DNA of 64,000 nucleotides from Phycicoccus sp. M110.8 (GTDB taxonomy: Bacteria > Actinomycetota > Actinomycetes > Actinomycetales > Dermatophilaceae): positions 2,170,001 to 2,234,000 of the forward strand of contig NZ_JAWDIC010000001.1 in the NCBI RefSeq assembly GCF_032464895.1. Reading direction: 5' to 3'. This document shows positions 1 to 8,201 of this stretch, piece by piece. The stretch's first letter is position 1, and every line of letters begins with the position of its first letter. The notes below the pieces were generated by a model. That model was not told where the DNA came from and did no database searches. It worked only from the letters and a program-made list of their open reading frames with translations. A program made the position numbers and the translations under genes.

Positions 1-138
1 CGTACTGCTCTCGAGGCGCCCCGACGGCTCACGCACTGCGGGCGCAAGCCCGACTCGTCCCCCGTACACGGTCGGCACGGTGCCCACATGGCATGGCCCG
101 GGGGGCGAGTCCCGTCACGCGGGTTGTTACGCGCTCTG

Positions 139-414
139 TTACCGGGGTTCCGCGACTCCGCCGGACCGGGCAGAGCGGGCCCGCTGCGCGGCGGTACGAC
201 GCCTACGCACCCGGTACACCAGGGACGGCGCGTACTCCAACGCCGCTTGCCTCTGCAGCAGCGCGTTGAGCCGCTGGTAGTACCCGTTAGCGCTCCACCC
301 GAACACCACCCGGATGGCCTGTTCCTTGGCGCCAGCACCGGGGAAGGCCGCGGCTTCGAAGTCCAGCAGTTCGCGCTCGAGCGCGGTCAGCTCGTCCTTG
401 GCCGGATCTGCCAT
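139..414 (-). CDS. DUF3263 family protein
   Basis: A 91-residue protein of the small actinobacterial DUF3263 family. The family signature is visible: an acidic N-terminal helix (ELLDFEAAAF), then GAKEQAIRVVFGWSANGYYQRLNALL, quoted in part as AKEQAIR and SANGYYQRLNALL, then a basic tail rich in Arg. This motif resembles a helix-turn-helix and the family is presumed to bind DNA or act as a small regulator, but no function is established. The ATG start gives the usual family length. A 16-bp imperfect palindrome (422-437) sits 7 bp upstream of the start and recurs upstream of other genes in the window. Family assignment is firm; role is inference. Confidence 0.85.
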   Translation of the reverse strand: MADPAKDELTALERELLDFEAAAFPGAGAKEQAIRVVFGWSANGYYQRLNALLQRQAALEYAPSLVYRVRRRRTAAQRARSARSGGVAEPR

Positions 415-421
415 GTCGTGA

Positions 422-437
422 GTGTATGGCTCTACAC
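422..437. promoter_or_regulatory. 16-bp palindrome, copy 1
   Basis: GTGTATGGCTCTACAC, an imperfect inverted repeat just upstream of the DUF3263 gene. Related copies lie at 3332-3347, 8157-8172 and 18365-18380, each within about 35 bp upstream of a start codon. On the gene strand the palindrome runs into TACACTCACG, as at copy 2, and TACACT could be a -10 hexamer. Operator or promoter element is inferred from position and recurrence. Confidence 0.45.
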
Positions 438-478
438 GTAGCTCGCGCAGGCCGTCGCGGCGGACGGCTTGTGCGTGG

Positions 479-1504
479 TCAGTTGGGCGCTGCGGCGACC
501 TGGTGCTGGCGCCCTTGAGCGTCGGTCCAGCTCACTGCGGCTGGGGCGTGGGGTTTGGAGGTGCCGGTGCGGTACTCGCCTACGACGGCGCGCCACTGGT
601 TGGTGGCGGCGCTGAGCTGGGTGATGGTGACGGCTTGCGCGCCGACCGGGAAGTGGAAGTCGACGTTGGTGGCGCCGGGTGGGATGGCGGCGATGATGCG
701 AGCTCCGGACGGGGTTGCCGGGTCGTCGCCGGGGAGTTGGATCCGGTCGAGGAATGCGGCGGCGCTGGTGCCGAGCGGGTGGGAGCTCCAGGTCATGCCG
801 TCGTTCGTTTCGGCGTAGCCGAAGAAGCCGGCGCGCTGGTCGATCCACGTCATCCCTTGTTGACCGGTCAGGTTTGAGCGGTACGGCCGTGAAGGGAGGT
901 TCCCGGCAGGACCTGCCAGGGTGCCGGTGGGTGTGGCGAACACCATGCCGTGGAATCCGGCTGCGTCGTTGGGGTTGTCGAACTGGCGGATGAACGGCAC
1001 TCGCCCTCCGGGCAGCGGTTGCCCCTGGGTTCCTGTCATGCCTTGGGTCAGGGCGGGGTTGAGCAGGTCGTGCGGGTGGCCGGTCAGGGTGCGGGTCACG
1101 CCGACGATGACTCCGGCACGGCGGTTCGCGGCGGGGGCCCATGTCTCCATGCCGTCACCGAGGCGCAGGACGGCGTAGCGTTCGTATGTTTTGGCGCCGA
1201 GCTGTTTGCCGCTGACTTCGACTTCGCCGTCGGGTTGGGTTCGGAAGCGGAACGCGAACCCTTCGAATGCGATGTTGACGGTGCCGTTGGTGGTGCTGGC
1301 GCCGGCGGGGACCGCGGTCTGGTCGCCTGAGGAGTCGGCCAGGCCCCACGCGGTGCCGGTGGCGACGACCGCGACGAGGGCGGCGGCCGCTGCGACCCGG
1401 CGCGTCCGCTGCCGTCGGCGTACCCGGGTGATGGTGGTGCCGGGGTCGACGTGCATGGGTGGCAGGGCGACGGTTTCGAGGTAGTCGGTCAGGTCAGTGG
1501 ACAT
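479..1504 (-). CDS. membrane protein, probable anti-sigma partner
   Basis: A 341-residue protein with a short N-terminal cytoplasmic segment (about residues 1-33), a basic stretch RVRRRQRTRR, one transmembrane helix at about residues 36-55 (AAAAALVAVVATGTAWGLA), and a long extracytoplasmic domain. It is encoded directly after an ECF sigma gene and overlaps it by 11 bp, the arrangement typical of sigma factor plus membrane anti-sigma or co-regulated sensor. The ATG at 1504 is chosen because GGGAGG lies just upstream; an earlier in-frame ATG at 1534 lacks such a site. No recognisable zinc-binding anti-sigma motif is seen, so the anti-sigma role rests on gene order and topology. Confidence 0.7.
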   Translation of the reverse strand: MSTDLTDYLETVALPPMHVDPGTTITRVRRRQRTRRVAAAAALVAVVATGTAWGLADSSGDQTAVPAGASTTNGTVNIAFEGFAFRFRTQPDGEVEVSGKQLGAKTYERYAVLRLGDGMETWAPAANRRAGVIVGVTRTLTGHPHDLLNPALTQGMTGTQGQPLPGGRVPFIRQFDNPNDAAGFHGMVFATPTGTLAGPAGNLPSRPYRSNLTGQQGMTWIDQRAGFFGYAETNDGMTWSSHPLGTSAAAFLDRIQLPGDDPATPSGARIIAAIPPGATNVDFHFPVGAQAVTITQLSAATNQWRAVVGEYRTGTSKPHAPAAVSWTDAQGRQHQVAAAPN

Positions 1505-1991
1505 GTTCGCTGTCCTCCCGGTGGATGAATGCACGGAGCTTGGCTGCGCCTTTGGACGCGCTGGACTTCACGGCGCCGACGCTGATGCCGAGGTGGGCGG
1601 CGACGTCCGCTTCGGACATGCCGACGTAGTACCGCAGGGTCACCACCTGCCGTTCGCGCGGCGGCAGCTGTGCCAGGAGCCGAGCCAGGTAGGTGTGGTC
1701 TTGGGCGTTGTGGTCGCGCCATCCGGGGTCGGGAACGTCGGCGACGACGGTTTCACGTCTGTGTTCGCGGGTCTGGTCGCGGTGCAGGTTCAGCATGACG
1801 GTGCGCGTGTAGGCGAGGGGGTCGCCGTCGCGGACCCGCCGCCATCGAGGCAGGACCTTCTCCAACGCGCCCTGTACGAGGTCTTGGGCGGCGTGGGCCT
1901 CACCGCACAGGAACCACGCGGCCCGAAGCAGCCGTGGGGATGCCTGCTGAACGAACGCTGCGAACTCTGCCTCCACCTGGTCCTGGCCCAT
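1494..1991 (-). CDS. SigE-family ECF RNA polymerase sigma factor
   Basis: A 165-residue ECF sigma-70 factor of the SigE group. Region 2 is seen at about residues 20-85 (FLCGEAHAAQDLVQGALEKV, then a -10 recognition segment containing DPLAYTRTVMLNL). Region 4 is at about residues 105-160, with LPPRERQVVTLRYYVGMSEADVAA followed by the recognition helix LGISVGAVKSSASKGAAKLR (quoted to family limits). Start is ATG 1991, with a GTG one codon earlier; a strong purine-rich GAGGGGGG site precedes both. The downstream membrane gene overlaps it and is the likely partner. ECF factors often autoregulate, but no -35 element was identified here. Confidence 0.9.
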   Translation of the reverse strand: MGQDQVEAEFAAFVQQASPRLLRAAWFLCGEAHAAQDLVQGALEKVLPRWRRVRDGDPLAYTRTVMLNLHRDQTREHRRETVVADVPDPGWRDHNAQDHTYLARLLAQLPPRERQVVTLRYYVGMSEADVAAHLGISVGAVKSSASKGAAKLRAFIHREDSEHVH

Positions 1992-2134
1992 CACACCCCC
2001 CTCTCACGCATCGCCATTGAGCACCCTGTCGCCTCTACAACTGCGTGCGGGCCAATCAGGTTGCCTGCCAGCGCACCGAGGATGACTCAAGGCGCCTGAA
2101 AGTATGCCCGGGGTACGAGCAGGTCCGGCGGGTG

Positions 2135-3298
2135 TCAGTGCGCCGGCAGGACGCGGTAGCGCCACGCGCCTGGCCGGTCAGGCTCGGGTTCCACCCAGGT
2201 GATGCGGGCGGGCATCTCGGTGCCGGGTGGGTCCCCGGCGTCCCGTTCGGCGACGAGGTCCCCCGCTGCGAGCGGGTGTGGCAGGGCTTCGTTGTCTTCG
2301 TCGGTGGACCAGGCCGGCACGCCGCGAGGGTCGGGCAGCAGTGACTCGTCAACGACCAGGACCGGTAGGGCTCGCAGCTGAACGACTTCGTCCGCGCCCT
2401 GACCGGTCCGGTCCACGACCTGCACCCACACCCGTTCACGTGGACTGGCCCCACCCAGCAGCAGCGCCCCTGGCTTTGCCGCCTGCGGGTGCGTCAGCTC
2501 GTCGACGAGCACCCGCATCCGACCCGAGGAGTCCGTCCACGAGAAGCTCAGCTCCACGTCGACGTCTGTTCCGGTCAACGCCTTTGCCACGACGAACCCG
2601 CCGGCGTCCTTGACGACGCCTGCGACGGCCCGGGCCCCGCCGGGCCCGGACAGCCACACCCGGTCCCCGACGTCGAAGGCTGCCACGGCGCCCTCTGCGC
2701 GGTCGGGTCGGAACGCGGTCACCGTCTCACCCGGGGCCACCACTGGTCGCAGCACCCGCAACGTCCGGTGCGCCCATGGGTTGTGCAGCTCGGGGTCGCG
2801 GGTGAGCCAGGTGGGAGCGTCCTCCCAGGTCCGTCCGAGGCGTGCTGCCGGGTCGTGGAACAGTGCGCGCGCCCACGCCCGGGCGGAGGTCACCTGACCG
2901 TCCAGCTCGGCCAGGGCGGCTCGACCGTGCTCGAGCGTCTGCTGCCGCTGCCGACCCTGGAGCTCCGTGCCGGCCAGTGCGGTCAGGGCGTCGAACAGGC
3001 ACTGGCTCGGATGGGTGCGCGGGTCGTGGTCGAACACGGGAGGCAGGACGGCGTGGTCGTACAAGAACTCGGGTGCGAGGTCGGCACCGTTCGGCCACAC
3101 GATGGTGCCGGCTTCCTCGTCGACGCGCACCGCGGCGAACAGCGCCGGGTCGGTGCGGAGGCGGTTGAAGGCTGGCCCCCACAAGAACGGGCCGACGTCG
3201 AAGCTGCCGCCGGAGCCGTCATCGAACGTCAGCTCAAGGATGTGTCCGGGCCCTGTGCGCACGCTGCTCACATGCCTGAAGTCGCCGTCACCGCTCAC
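2135..3298 (-). CDS. DUF2442 domain protein with unknown C-terminal region
   Basis: A 387-residue protein. Residues about 8-85 match DUF2442: LELTFDDGSGGSFDVGPFL, then FAAVRVDEEAGTIVWPNGADL, the family's hallmark core. DUF2442 proteins are small and are often encoded near toxin-antitoxin genes. Here the domain is fused to about 300 residues that I do not recognise: an alpha-helical middle and a beta-rich C-terminal half with repeated GDRVWL/GDLVAE-type strands that may form small barrels. Start is GTG 3298. Palindrome copy 2 lies 33 bp upstream. The next gene upstream in the same direction is the PIN-like gene at 3401-4033. Function unknown. Confidence 0.7.
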   Translation of the reverse strand: MSGDGDFRHVSSVRTGPGHILELTFDDGSGGSFDVGPFLWGPAFNRLRTDPALFAAVRVDEEAGTIVWPNGADLAPEFLYDHAVLPPVFDHDPRTHPSQCLFDALTALAGTELQGRQRQQTLEHGRAALAELDGQVTSARAWARALFHDPAARLGRTWEDAPTWLTRDPELHNPWAHRTLRVLRPVVAPGETVTAFRPDRAEGAVAAFDVGDRVWLSGPGGARAVAGVVKDAGGFVVAKALTGTDVDVELSFSWTDSSGRMRVLVDELTHPQAAKPGALLLGGASPRERVWVQVVDRTGQGADEVVQLRALPVLVVDESLLPDPRGVPAWSTDEDNEALPHPLAAGDLVAERDAGDPPGTEMPARITWVEPEPDRPGAWRYRVLPAH

Positions 3299-3331
3299 GC
3301 CGCGTCCCCCGTTCGTTGCCGATGCGCGTGA

Positions 3332-3347
3332 GTGTAGAGCTCTGCAC
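3332..3347. promoter_or_regulatory. 16-bp palindrome, copy 2
   Basis: GTGTAGAGCTCTGCAC, nearly perfect dyad, 33 bp upstream of the DUF2442-domain gene start. On the gene strand it reads GTGCAGAGCTCTACAC followed by TCACG, the same flank as copy 1. Regulatory role inferred. Confidence 0.45.
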
Positions 3348-3400
3348 AGACAGTGCGCCGCCTGCAGTCTGTGTTGCGGCGGCGCGGGCGTTCGATGTGG

Positions 3401-4033
3401 CTATGGCCGCGGCGGCCGCGGGTGCCCCACGCGGCCCAGACGCCGCCCGGTGGGGTCAGCGAAGTCTTCGGCGGTGACTTCGGGTCCGCGGTCGGCGCCC
3501 TTGAGCAGGTCCGCCATGGTGGCAGCCTGTGTGGCGGTCAGGTGGTTGGCGTGTACGCGTGAGTGCAGCAGCCCATGGATGGACGTCGCACTCATCTGTG
3601 GCACCAGGGACGCCACTCGTCGGGCGTCGTAGTCCTCCGAAAGGAGCATCTTCACCGACGTTGACGTCGTCTGGGCTGCGCTGCGGCCCATTGCGATGAT
3701 CGTCGACTCTGCCCAGTGCTGCATGTCGTCGTTGAGGGGTCGACCGTCGGCGACGTCTGCCTGGGCGTCCTGCACTTGTCCCAGGTCGACGTAACGGCCT
3801 GTGTCCACGCGGATCCAGTTCGTTGGGACGGTGTCGAGCGCGGACTGCGCCAGGTGCGCTGTCTGGGGTTGGGTGGCGCGGTACTCGAGCTCGTCCACGA
3901 CGACGTCGACGAGCATGACGGGGTTGTTTCCGAGTTCCGCCAGCACGGCCGCGGTGATGGTTGGGTCCACTGCCATGGACAGCAGTGAGGCCGTGTCCGG
4001 AAACCAGATGTGCCGGGGTGTCGGCCTGCTCAC
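3401..4033 (-). CDS. PIN-like domain protein, probable toxin
   Basis: A 210-residue protein whose N-terminus HIWFPDTASLLSMAVDP resembles the first strand of PIN-like nucleases, with the conserved Asp in PDTAS. Further acidic residues occur in VDVVVDELEYRA and in DVADGRPLNDDMQHWAESTIIAMG, which fits the spaced acidic quartet of PIN domains. It starts at GTG 4033 and overlaps the upstream XRE-ImmA gene by 4 bp (GTGA), so the two are translationally coupled. Pairs of an XRE-ImmA/IrrE metallopeptidase with a PIN-like partner are known as putative toxin-antitoxin-like stress modules, which supports the call. PIN assignment is from motif reading only. Confidence 0.6.
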   Translation of the reverse strand: MSRPTPRHIWFPDTASLLSMAVDPTITAAVLAELGNNPVMLVDVVVDELEYRATQPQTAHLAQSALDTVPTNWIRVDTGRYVDLGQVQDAQADVADGRPLNDDMQHWAESTIIAMGRSAAQTTSTSVKMLLSEDYDARRVASLVPQMSATSIHGLLHSRVHANHLTATQAATMADLLKGADRGPEVTAEDFADPTGRRLGRVGHPRPPRP

Positions 4034-5328
4034 GTGCACGCCGCGGCGGGCTGGTCGAACATCACCTCGTCGAAGAGGCGCTCGTCGTCTTCGCGGCCCA
4101 ACACGGCAGCGACGGTGTTCATGCCGACTGTGCCGCGGCGTGCCGCCTCGAGGGCTGCCGTGGCCAGCCGGGCCGGGGGTCGCTGCTCGCGCAGCGTCTG
4201 TTCGGGGCCTGGCCTGCCTGGAATGAGCCGTTGCGCAGCGCGAACGAGGCTGCCTGGGTGCAACGCGTCGGCCAGCTCGGCGCGCCTGGTGACCTTGAGG
4301 AATCCTGCGTCGACGAGCTGCCCGAGCGCACACGGCAGCGAGACGCCGTAGCGAACCATCAGGTACCCCACGGCCAGGCGTCCGCGTTCTGTGGCGCCGG
4401 CAACGTCATCGGCGGTCACGCCAAGCCATGCCATCGTGGTGGACACGGCGGCGATGGGCAGAAGGAAGTGCGCTGCGAAGCTGTTGACGCGACGTTCGAC
4501 GAACGTGCCGTCGAGCATCTGGCTCTGACTTTCTTCGATGACGTCGCGAGCATCGCGCAGCAGGTGGTGACCGAGCTCGTGCGCCAGCGTGAACCGTGCA
4601 CGCCCCCACGGGAAGTCTGTGTTCACGACCAGCAGTGCCGCGTCACCGTCATGGGCGCACAAGCCGTCCGAGCCCGGTCCCAACGGGCTGAGGGCGACAT
4701 CAGCCGCGAAGTGCATCTCGATCAAGGCGGGCAGGTCTCCCACCTCGGCAACACCGAGCTCGAGCCGACGGCGCACATCTTCGGCCAGCGACCGCCCCTG
4801 GCGCCCAGCTTCTGCTCTGGTGCGAGGCGTCCGCTGGTACTCCTGCGCGACCAGTTGGCTGATGGCGGCACCCGCGGGAGACAGGTACCTGCCTGGCAGG
4901 TCGGTGTTCCGTGAGAGCCGGTCCTCAGCTTCGAGGATTGCGACCGCCCGGGTGCGAGCTGCGGACGTGGCGCGCTCGCCTTCGCCGGCGGCAACTCGGT
5001 GCGCCAGCGCCAACGCTGAGCGGGACGCGTCGGCGGTCCCCAGCAGCCAAGGCATCGACACGCCGAGGGCGCGAGCCAGCGCGGGAAGCTCCCGTGGCGA
5101 CACGCGACGCTTGCCCGACTCGATCTTGGACAGCTTGTCCGGTGTCAGACCGGCCAACGGTGCGGCCTGGCGCCCATCCAGTCCGGCGCGACGACGAGCC
5201 AGGCGTACACGTCGACCGACCTGGGAGTCTCGCTCGGGCACCTGCTGGGGCACGTCCGCGGCAAGGTCGGTCCGCGGAGTGAGCCCCAGCAGGGTCTCCA
5301 CCTGGTCCACCGAGTCGTTGCTCGTCAT
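4030..5328 (-). CDS. XRE-family HTH / ImmA-IrrE metallopeptidase
   Basis: A 432-residue regulator-protease. Residues about 36-95 form a Cro/C1-type helix-turn-helix (VGRRVRLARRRAGLDGRQAA, then LSKIESGKRRVSPREL). The central domain carries the zinc metallopeptidase motif HELGHH at about residues 250-255, with a downstream glutamate-rich helix completing the ImmA/IrrE fold. Such proteins cleave a repressor or act as antitoxin-like regulators. ATG 5328 is chosen over an upstream in-frame ATG (5403) because the HTH then starts at the usual distance. The downstream PIN-like gene overlaps by 4 bp. Likely autoregulated through its own HTH; no operator was assigned. Confidence 0.85.
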   Translation of the reverse strand: MTSNDSVDQVETLLGLTPRTDLAADVPQQVPERDSQVGRRVRLARRRAGLDGRQAAPLAGLTPDKLSKIESGKRRVSPRELPALARALGVSMPWLLGTADASRSALALAHRVAAGEGERATSAARTRAVAILEAEDRLSRNTDLPGRYLSPAGAAISQLVAQEYQRTPRTRAEAGRQGRSLAEDVRRRLELGVAEVGDLPALIEMHFAADVALSPLGPGSDGLCAHDGDAALLVVNTDFPWGRARFTLAHELGHHLLRDARDVIEESQSQMLDGTFVERRVNSFAAHFLLPIAAVSTTMAWLGVTADDVAGATERGRLAVGYLMVRYGVSLPCALGQLVDAGFLKVTRRAELADALHPGSLVRAAQRLIPGRPGPEQTLREQRPPARLATAALEAARRGTVGMNTVAAVLGREDDERLFDEVMFDQPAAACT

Positions 5329-5893
5329 TGCCTCAAACCTCTTCCTCAGATGCCAACGGCTGCTGCTGGGCCGCGACGGTGTCAACCGTAACAGCAATCG
5401 CAACTATTCCAACACTCGATTGCGACACCGGTGCGTGACCTGCTCCGGTGGCGCCGCAGAGGCGTCCACCGGAGCATGGCCAATGCTCGCGGCACCCAGG
5501 GCGCGTCGTCCTCGACCGAGACCACGAAGAGCGAGGCCCCGGCGACGGGCAGTGGCTTGAAAGGTGGGCGCCGCCCACGGCTCAGCGAGGAGCCCGGGTC
5601 CTCGTGGCAGTCGACCGTCGCGTCCCGCCGCGTTCTCCCCGGCCGGTCAGACTCGCCGGTGGCGCAGTGCTGGCCGTGACGCCCCTCGGCGTCCAGACGT
5701 GTTCGGCTTTTAGGGTGGGTTCACGGTTCGTGAATGGCGCATCGAAGCGCGTCCTCGGTTCATCGAAACCGGGGGCGCGCTTCTTCGTGCGCGCCGCCTG
5801 CGGACACGCCAAGCCTGCCCTGCGGCGGGGCATCTGGTGTGGAGCTGGACGGGCGCGGCGTGTCGGGTGGCTCCCGTGGAGCGCATCGTGTCG
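5329..5893. other. gap without a convincing gene
   Basis: 565 bp between the XRE-ImmA gene and a DinB gene. Open frames exist on both strands but none shows protein-like composition or a ribosome binding site. The region holds a perfect dyad TTCACGGTTCGTGAA (5720-5734) and two CATCGAA repeats just after it. These could be an operator or an attachment-type sequence; nothing in the window tells which. Confidence 0.4.
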
Positions 5894-6454
5894 TCAGGTG
5901 CCGAGGGTGAGCTGCTTGCGGTGGTGTGCGTAGTGCAGCGCCGGGTATGCGTACACGGAGGCCAGGGTCATGTGCGGTTCGAAGTAGGGGTCCCAGCTGG
6001 TCGGGAACGGCATCCAGCGACCCAGCCTGTCCTCGGGTTCCTGCTCGAGGCTGGTGACCAGGTGGTCGATGGTGTGGTCGCATAGCCGGCCCATACGGGC
6101 CTGGTTGAACACCAGCGCACCGCCGCACGACCCGGCGTAGTTCACCCAGTGCAAGGGGACCCGTCCCGCGTCGAGCAGCCAGGCGAAGCTTCGGCCGACC
6201 CAGCGCGGCAGCCTGGACATGACCCGCACGAGCGGGAGCAGCCGGCGCACGATGAGGAACCCGAACACCATGTGGAAGAGCAGCTGCTCGTTCGTCCACT
6301 TGGTGCCGTTGCTGTGTCCGCGCAGCTGAGCCGGCGTCGCGGCAGCCATCAGGGTGTGCAGGTCGTCGCGGCAGCCGTTGAGGCCGGCGGCGATGCCAGC
6401 GCGGTCTACTGGGTGGGCGTGCTGGCCTCGCGGACTCACCCCCCGGTCTGGCAT
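5894..6454 (-). CDS. DinB/YfiT-like family protein
   Basis: A 186-residue protein of the DinB/YfiT four-helix-bundle superfamily. The N-terminal helix DLHTLMAAATPAQLRGHSNGTKWT and the C-terminal HYAHHRKQLTL motif are characteristic; histidines in those helices usually coordinate a metal. A hydrophobic central stretch (FHMVFGFLIVRRLLPLVRVM, about residues 60-80) follows. Family members include bacillithiol or mycothiol S-transferases and stress proteins, so a thiol-transferase-type role is possible but not shown. The ATG overlaps the stop of the upstream zinc-ribbon gene (TGATG), so the two are probably co-translated. Confidence 0.75.
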   Translation of the reverse strand: MPDRGVSPRGQHAHPVDRAGIAAGLNGCRDDLHTLMAAATPAQLRGHSNGTKWTNEQLLFHMVFGFLIVRRLLPLVRVMSRLPRWVGRSFAWLLDAGRVPLHWVNYAGSCGGALVFNQARMGRLCDHTIDHLVTSLEQEPEDRLGRWMPFPTSWDPYFEPHMTLASVYAYPALHYAHHRKQLTLGT

Positions 6455-6759
6455 CAGGGCAGGTGTCGGTTCAGGCGGCGCAGCACAGGGCCGAGCACCG
6501 GCCAGTGCTGCACTCCGGCCCGCATGACCCGCCCCCGCGCGGCCAACGTCGCCCGGCGAAACACAGCGCCCGGGGTACGTGCGCCCCCGTCAGCTGCGGC
6601 GCGGGCACGCCGAGCCAGCCAGACAGCGCATCCGCCGCACACCCCGACCTCGGGGTGGGACCCGAGCCTCGACAGGTCCCGCTCCTCGAACGAGTTCCCG
6701 CAGCACCAGCAGGTGGGACGCTCCTCCTGCGCGTGCTCAACTGCCGCAGCCGCCGCCAT
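6454..6759 (-). CDS. small zinc-ribbon protein
   Basis: A 101-residue protein with a CWCCGNSF knuckle at about residues 17-24 and a second pair CGGCAVWL at about 41-48, together a plausible four-cysteine zinc site. The C-terminal half is basic and amphipathic (LAARGRVMRAGVQHWPVLGP). Its stop overlaps the start of the downstream DinB gene by one base. No catalytic motif is visible; it may bind nucleic acid or a protein partner. I do not recognise a named family. Confidence 0.6.
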   Translation of the reverse strand: MAAAAAVEHAQEERPTCWCCGNSFEERDLSRLGSHPEVGVCGGCAVWLARRARAAADGGARTPGAVFRRATLAARGRVMRAGVQHWPVLGPVLRRLNRHLP

Positions 6760-6812
6760 GCGCCCATCGTCACCCAGGACCCGGCTGCTGACCAGAGGCC
6801 GGACGTGCCGAT

Positions 6813-7126
6813 TCAGGCGGTGCGCCGGGTGAGGGCGTCGGCGAGCTGCTCGACGGTGGGCGAACCGGCCAAGCCGTCCGGGGTGGTGTACACCCGGCAG
6901 GACAGGGCCGAGATCTCCCCGGGCTGGGGGAACGGGTCGGTTCCGTCGAGCAGGATGGTCGGCGACCCGGTGAACCCGAGCCGGTCCGCGTCCTCGGTGG
7001 ACTCGACCGCCTGCGTGCTCACCTGGACTGTCACGCCGGTCCGGTCCGCGGCGGCGTGCACATGCTCGATGGCGGTCTGCCAGCCGGGCAGCCGCCGAAG
7101 TACAGAACCGTGACGTGCACGCTCAT
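6813..7126 (-). pseudogene. frameshifted thioredoxin-like protein
   Basis: The reading frame from ATG 7126 (preceded by GGAG) begins MSVHVTVLYFGGCP, the start of a small thioredoxin-like family, with the single-Cys FGGCP motif. The rest of the family sequence (GWQTAIEHVHAAADRTG onward, ending SPTVEQLADALTRR) continues in another frame. One G appears to be missing from the run at about 7083-7087 (CCCGG where CCCGGG would restore the frame). The downstream half carries the expected GSPTILLDGTDPF and SCRVYTTPDG segments, so the gene was intact recently, or the deletion is a sequencing error. Confidence 0.65.
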
Positions 7127-7310
7127 GACTCCATCGTCGTCCCCGTCACCACGGCGGGAGTCACCGCACTAGTTAGGGGTTGTGGTTGACCCGACCTCCG
7201 GGGCGGCCCAGCCGCGGGTGGGTGCATTGACAGGCCCCGCCCACGCGTGAGCCTCCATGCCGCTCGGGCGCTACCCGCTCAGCCCGACACCGGCGCCTGA
7301 CGCCCCGGGT

Positions 7311-8057
7311 TCACGGGGCAGGCGGCGCCTGGTTCCCCGCCTTGGCGGCCCGGTAGCCGCGGTACATCCAGCGCCACTGCCGCACTAGCAGCACACCCAT
7401 CCACACCATGATGGCCACCAGCCCGACCAACACCGCGACCGCGTACCCGCGCTGCGCGGTTCCGGTCAGGTGCCGGCCGAACAGCAGCAACGTCGCAGCC
7501 ACCACGACGACGTACACGCCGCCGACGACCCGGACGCGCTTGTTGTAGCGCCGAGCCGCCTCCTTCACTTGCTGGCTGTACAGGATTTCGGCTTGGGTGT
7601 GCGGCCCGAGCGGCGCCCGGCGCTGACGCGGCCGGTCGGCGCGTTCGCGCTTTGCGGCGGACAGCTCGGCCGCGACCTGATCGCTTCCCCACGCCGGCTG
7701 GGGCTCGCTGGCTTCGATGTACGTGATGTTCGAGGGGAGGTCCTCCAGGTTGATGTATCGGCTGGGGTTCACCCCGTGTTCCACCATGCGGCGCAGCAGG
7801 TGCCCGGTCGCGGCCCGCGCCCGGTCGCCCGGCGCGTACGTGATGCCGGACGCGTGCTCGGTCGGGTCAACGTCCTCACCCGCGGCGCGCCGGACCTCGA
7901 TGCCGGCACGGACGTCCTCGATGGCGGCCAGGTACTCGGCCTCGGTGTCGAACGCGTCGACGACGACGTGCCGGCGCTCGTGACGGTCGGAGTCGTACCG
8001 GTAGTGGCGCACGACGAACCGTTGGATGGTGTCGTCGTCAGCGTCCACGCGGGCCAC
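7311..8057 (-). CDS. membrane protein with two C-terminal TM helices
   Basis: A 248-residue protein. Residues 1-165 are soluble and charged, with DDDTIQRFVVRHYRYDSDRH and a helical EAEYLAAIEDVRAGIEVRR region; residues about 176-194 and 204-226 are hydrophobic helices with a short loop, placing the large N-terminal domain in the cytoplasm. The N-terminal part (RHYRYDSDRHERRHVVVDAF, with glutamates after it) resembles a domain seen in hypothetical actinobacterial membrane proteins, but I cannot name a family. ATG start. It is transcribed away from the small forward genes beginning at about 8.2 kb. Confidence 0.65.
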   Translation of the reverse strand: MARVDADDDTIQRFVVRHYRYDSDRHERRHVVVDAFDTEAEYLAAIEDVRAGIEVRRAAGEDVDPTEHASGITYAPGDRARAATGHLLRRMVEHGVNPSRYINLEDLPSNITYIEASEPQPAWGSDQVAAELSAAKRERADRPRQRRAPLGPHTQAEILYSQQVKEAARRYNKRVRVVGGVYVVVVAATLLLFGRHLTGTAQRGYAVAVLVGLVAIMVWMGVLLVRQWRWMYRGYRAAKAGNQAPPAP

Positions 8058-8156
8058 CCGTGCAGGCTACGGCCCGCGGACCGGCCGCGAGGCGTTGTCG
8101 GTGCCAACTGGCAAGGTCACGTCATGGCGACAGAAGCAGCGCACGAGAACGACCAC

Positions 8157-8172
8157 GTGCAGAGCCCTACAT
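8157..8172. promoter_or_regulatory. 16-bp palindrome, copy 3
   Basis: GTGCAGAGCCCTACAT, 29 bp upstream of the ATG at 8202. Matches copy 2 at 14 of 16 positions when read on the gene strand. A half-site GCCCTACAC also lies just upstream of the reverse-strand gene starting at 9166. Regulatory role inferred. Confidence 0.4.
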
Positions 8173-8201
8173 GCGACAGCGTGAACGAGCTGGGGCCCGG
8201 G

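Noticed and set aside
5448-5933. Forward 161-residue frame
   Set aside because: No ribosome binding site and composition typical of noncoding high-GC DNA; it also runs into the DinB gene on the other strand.
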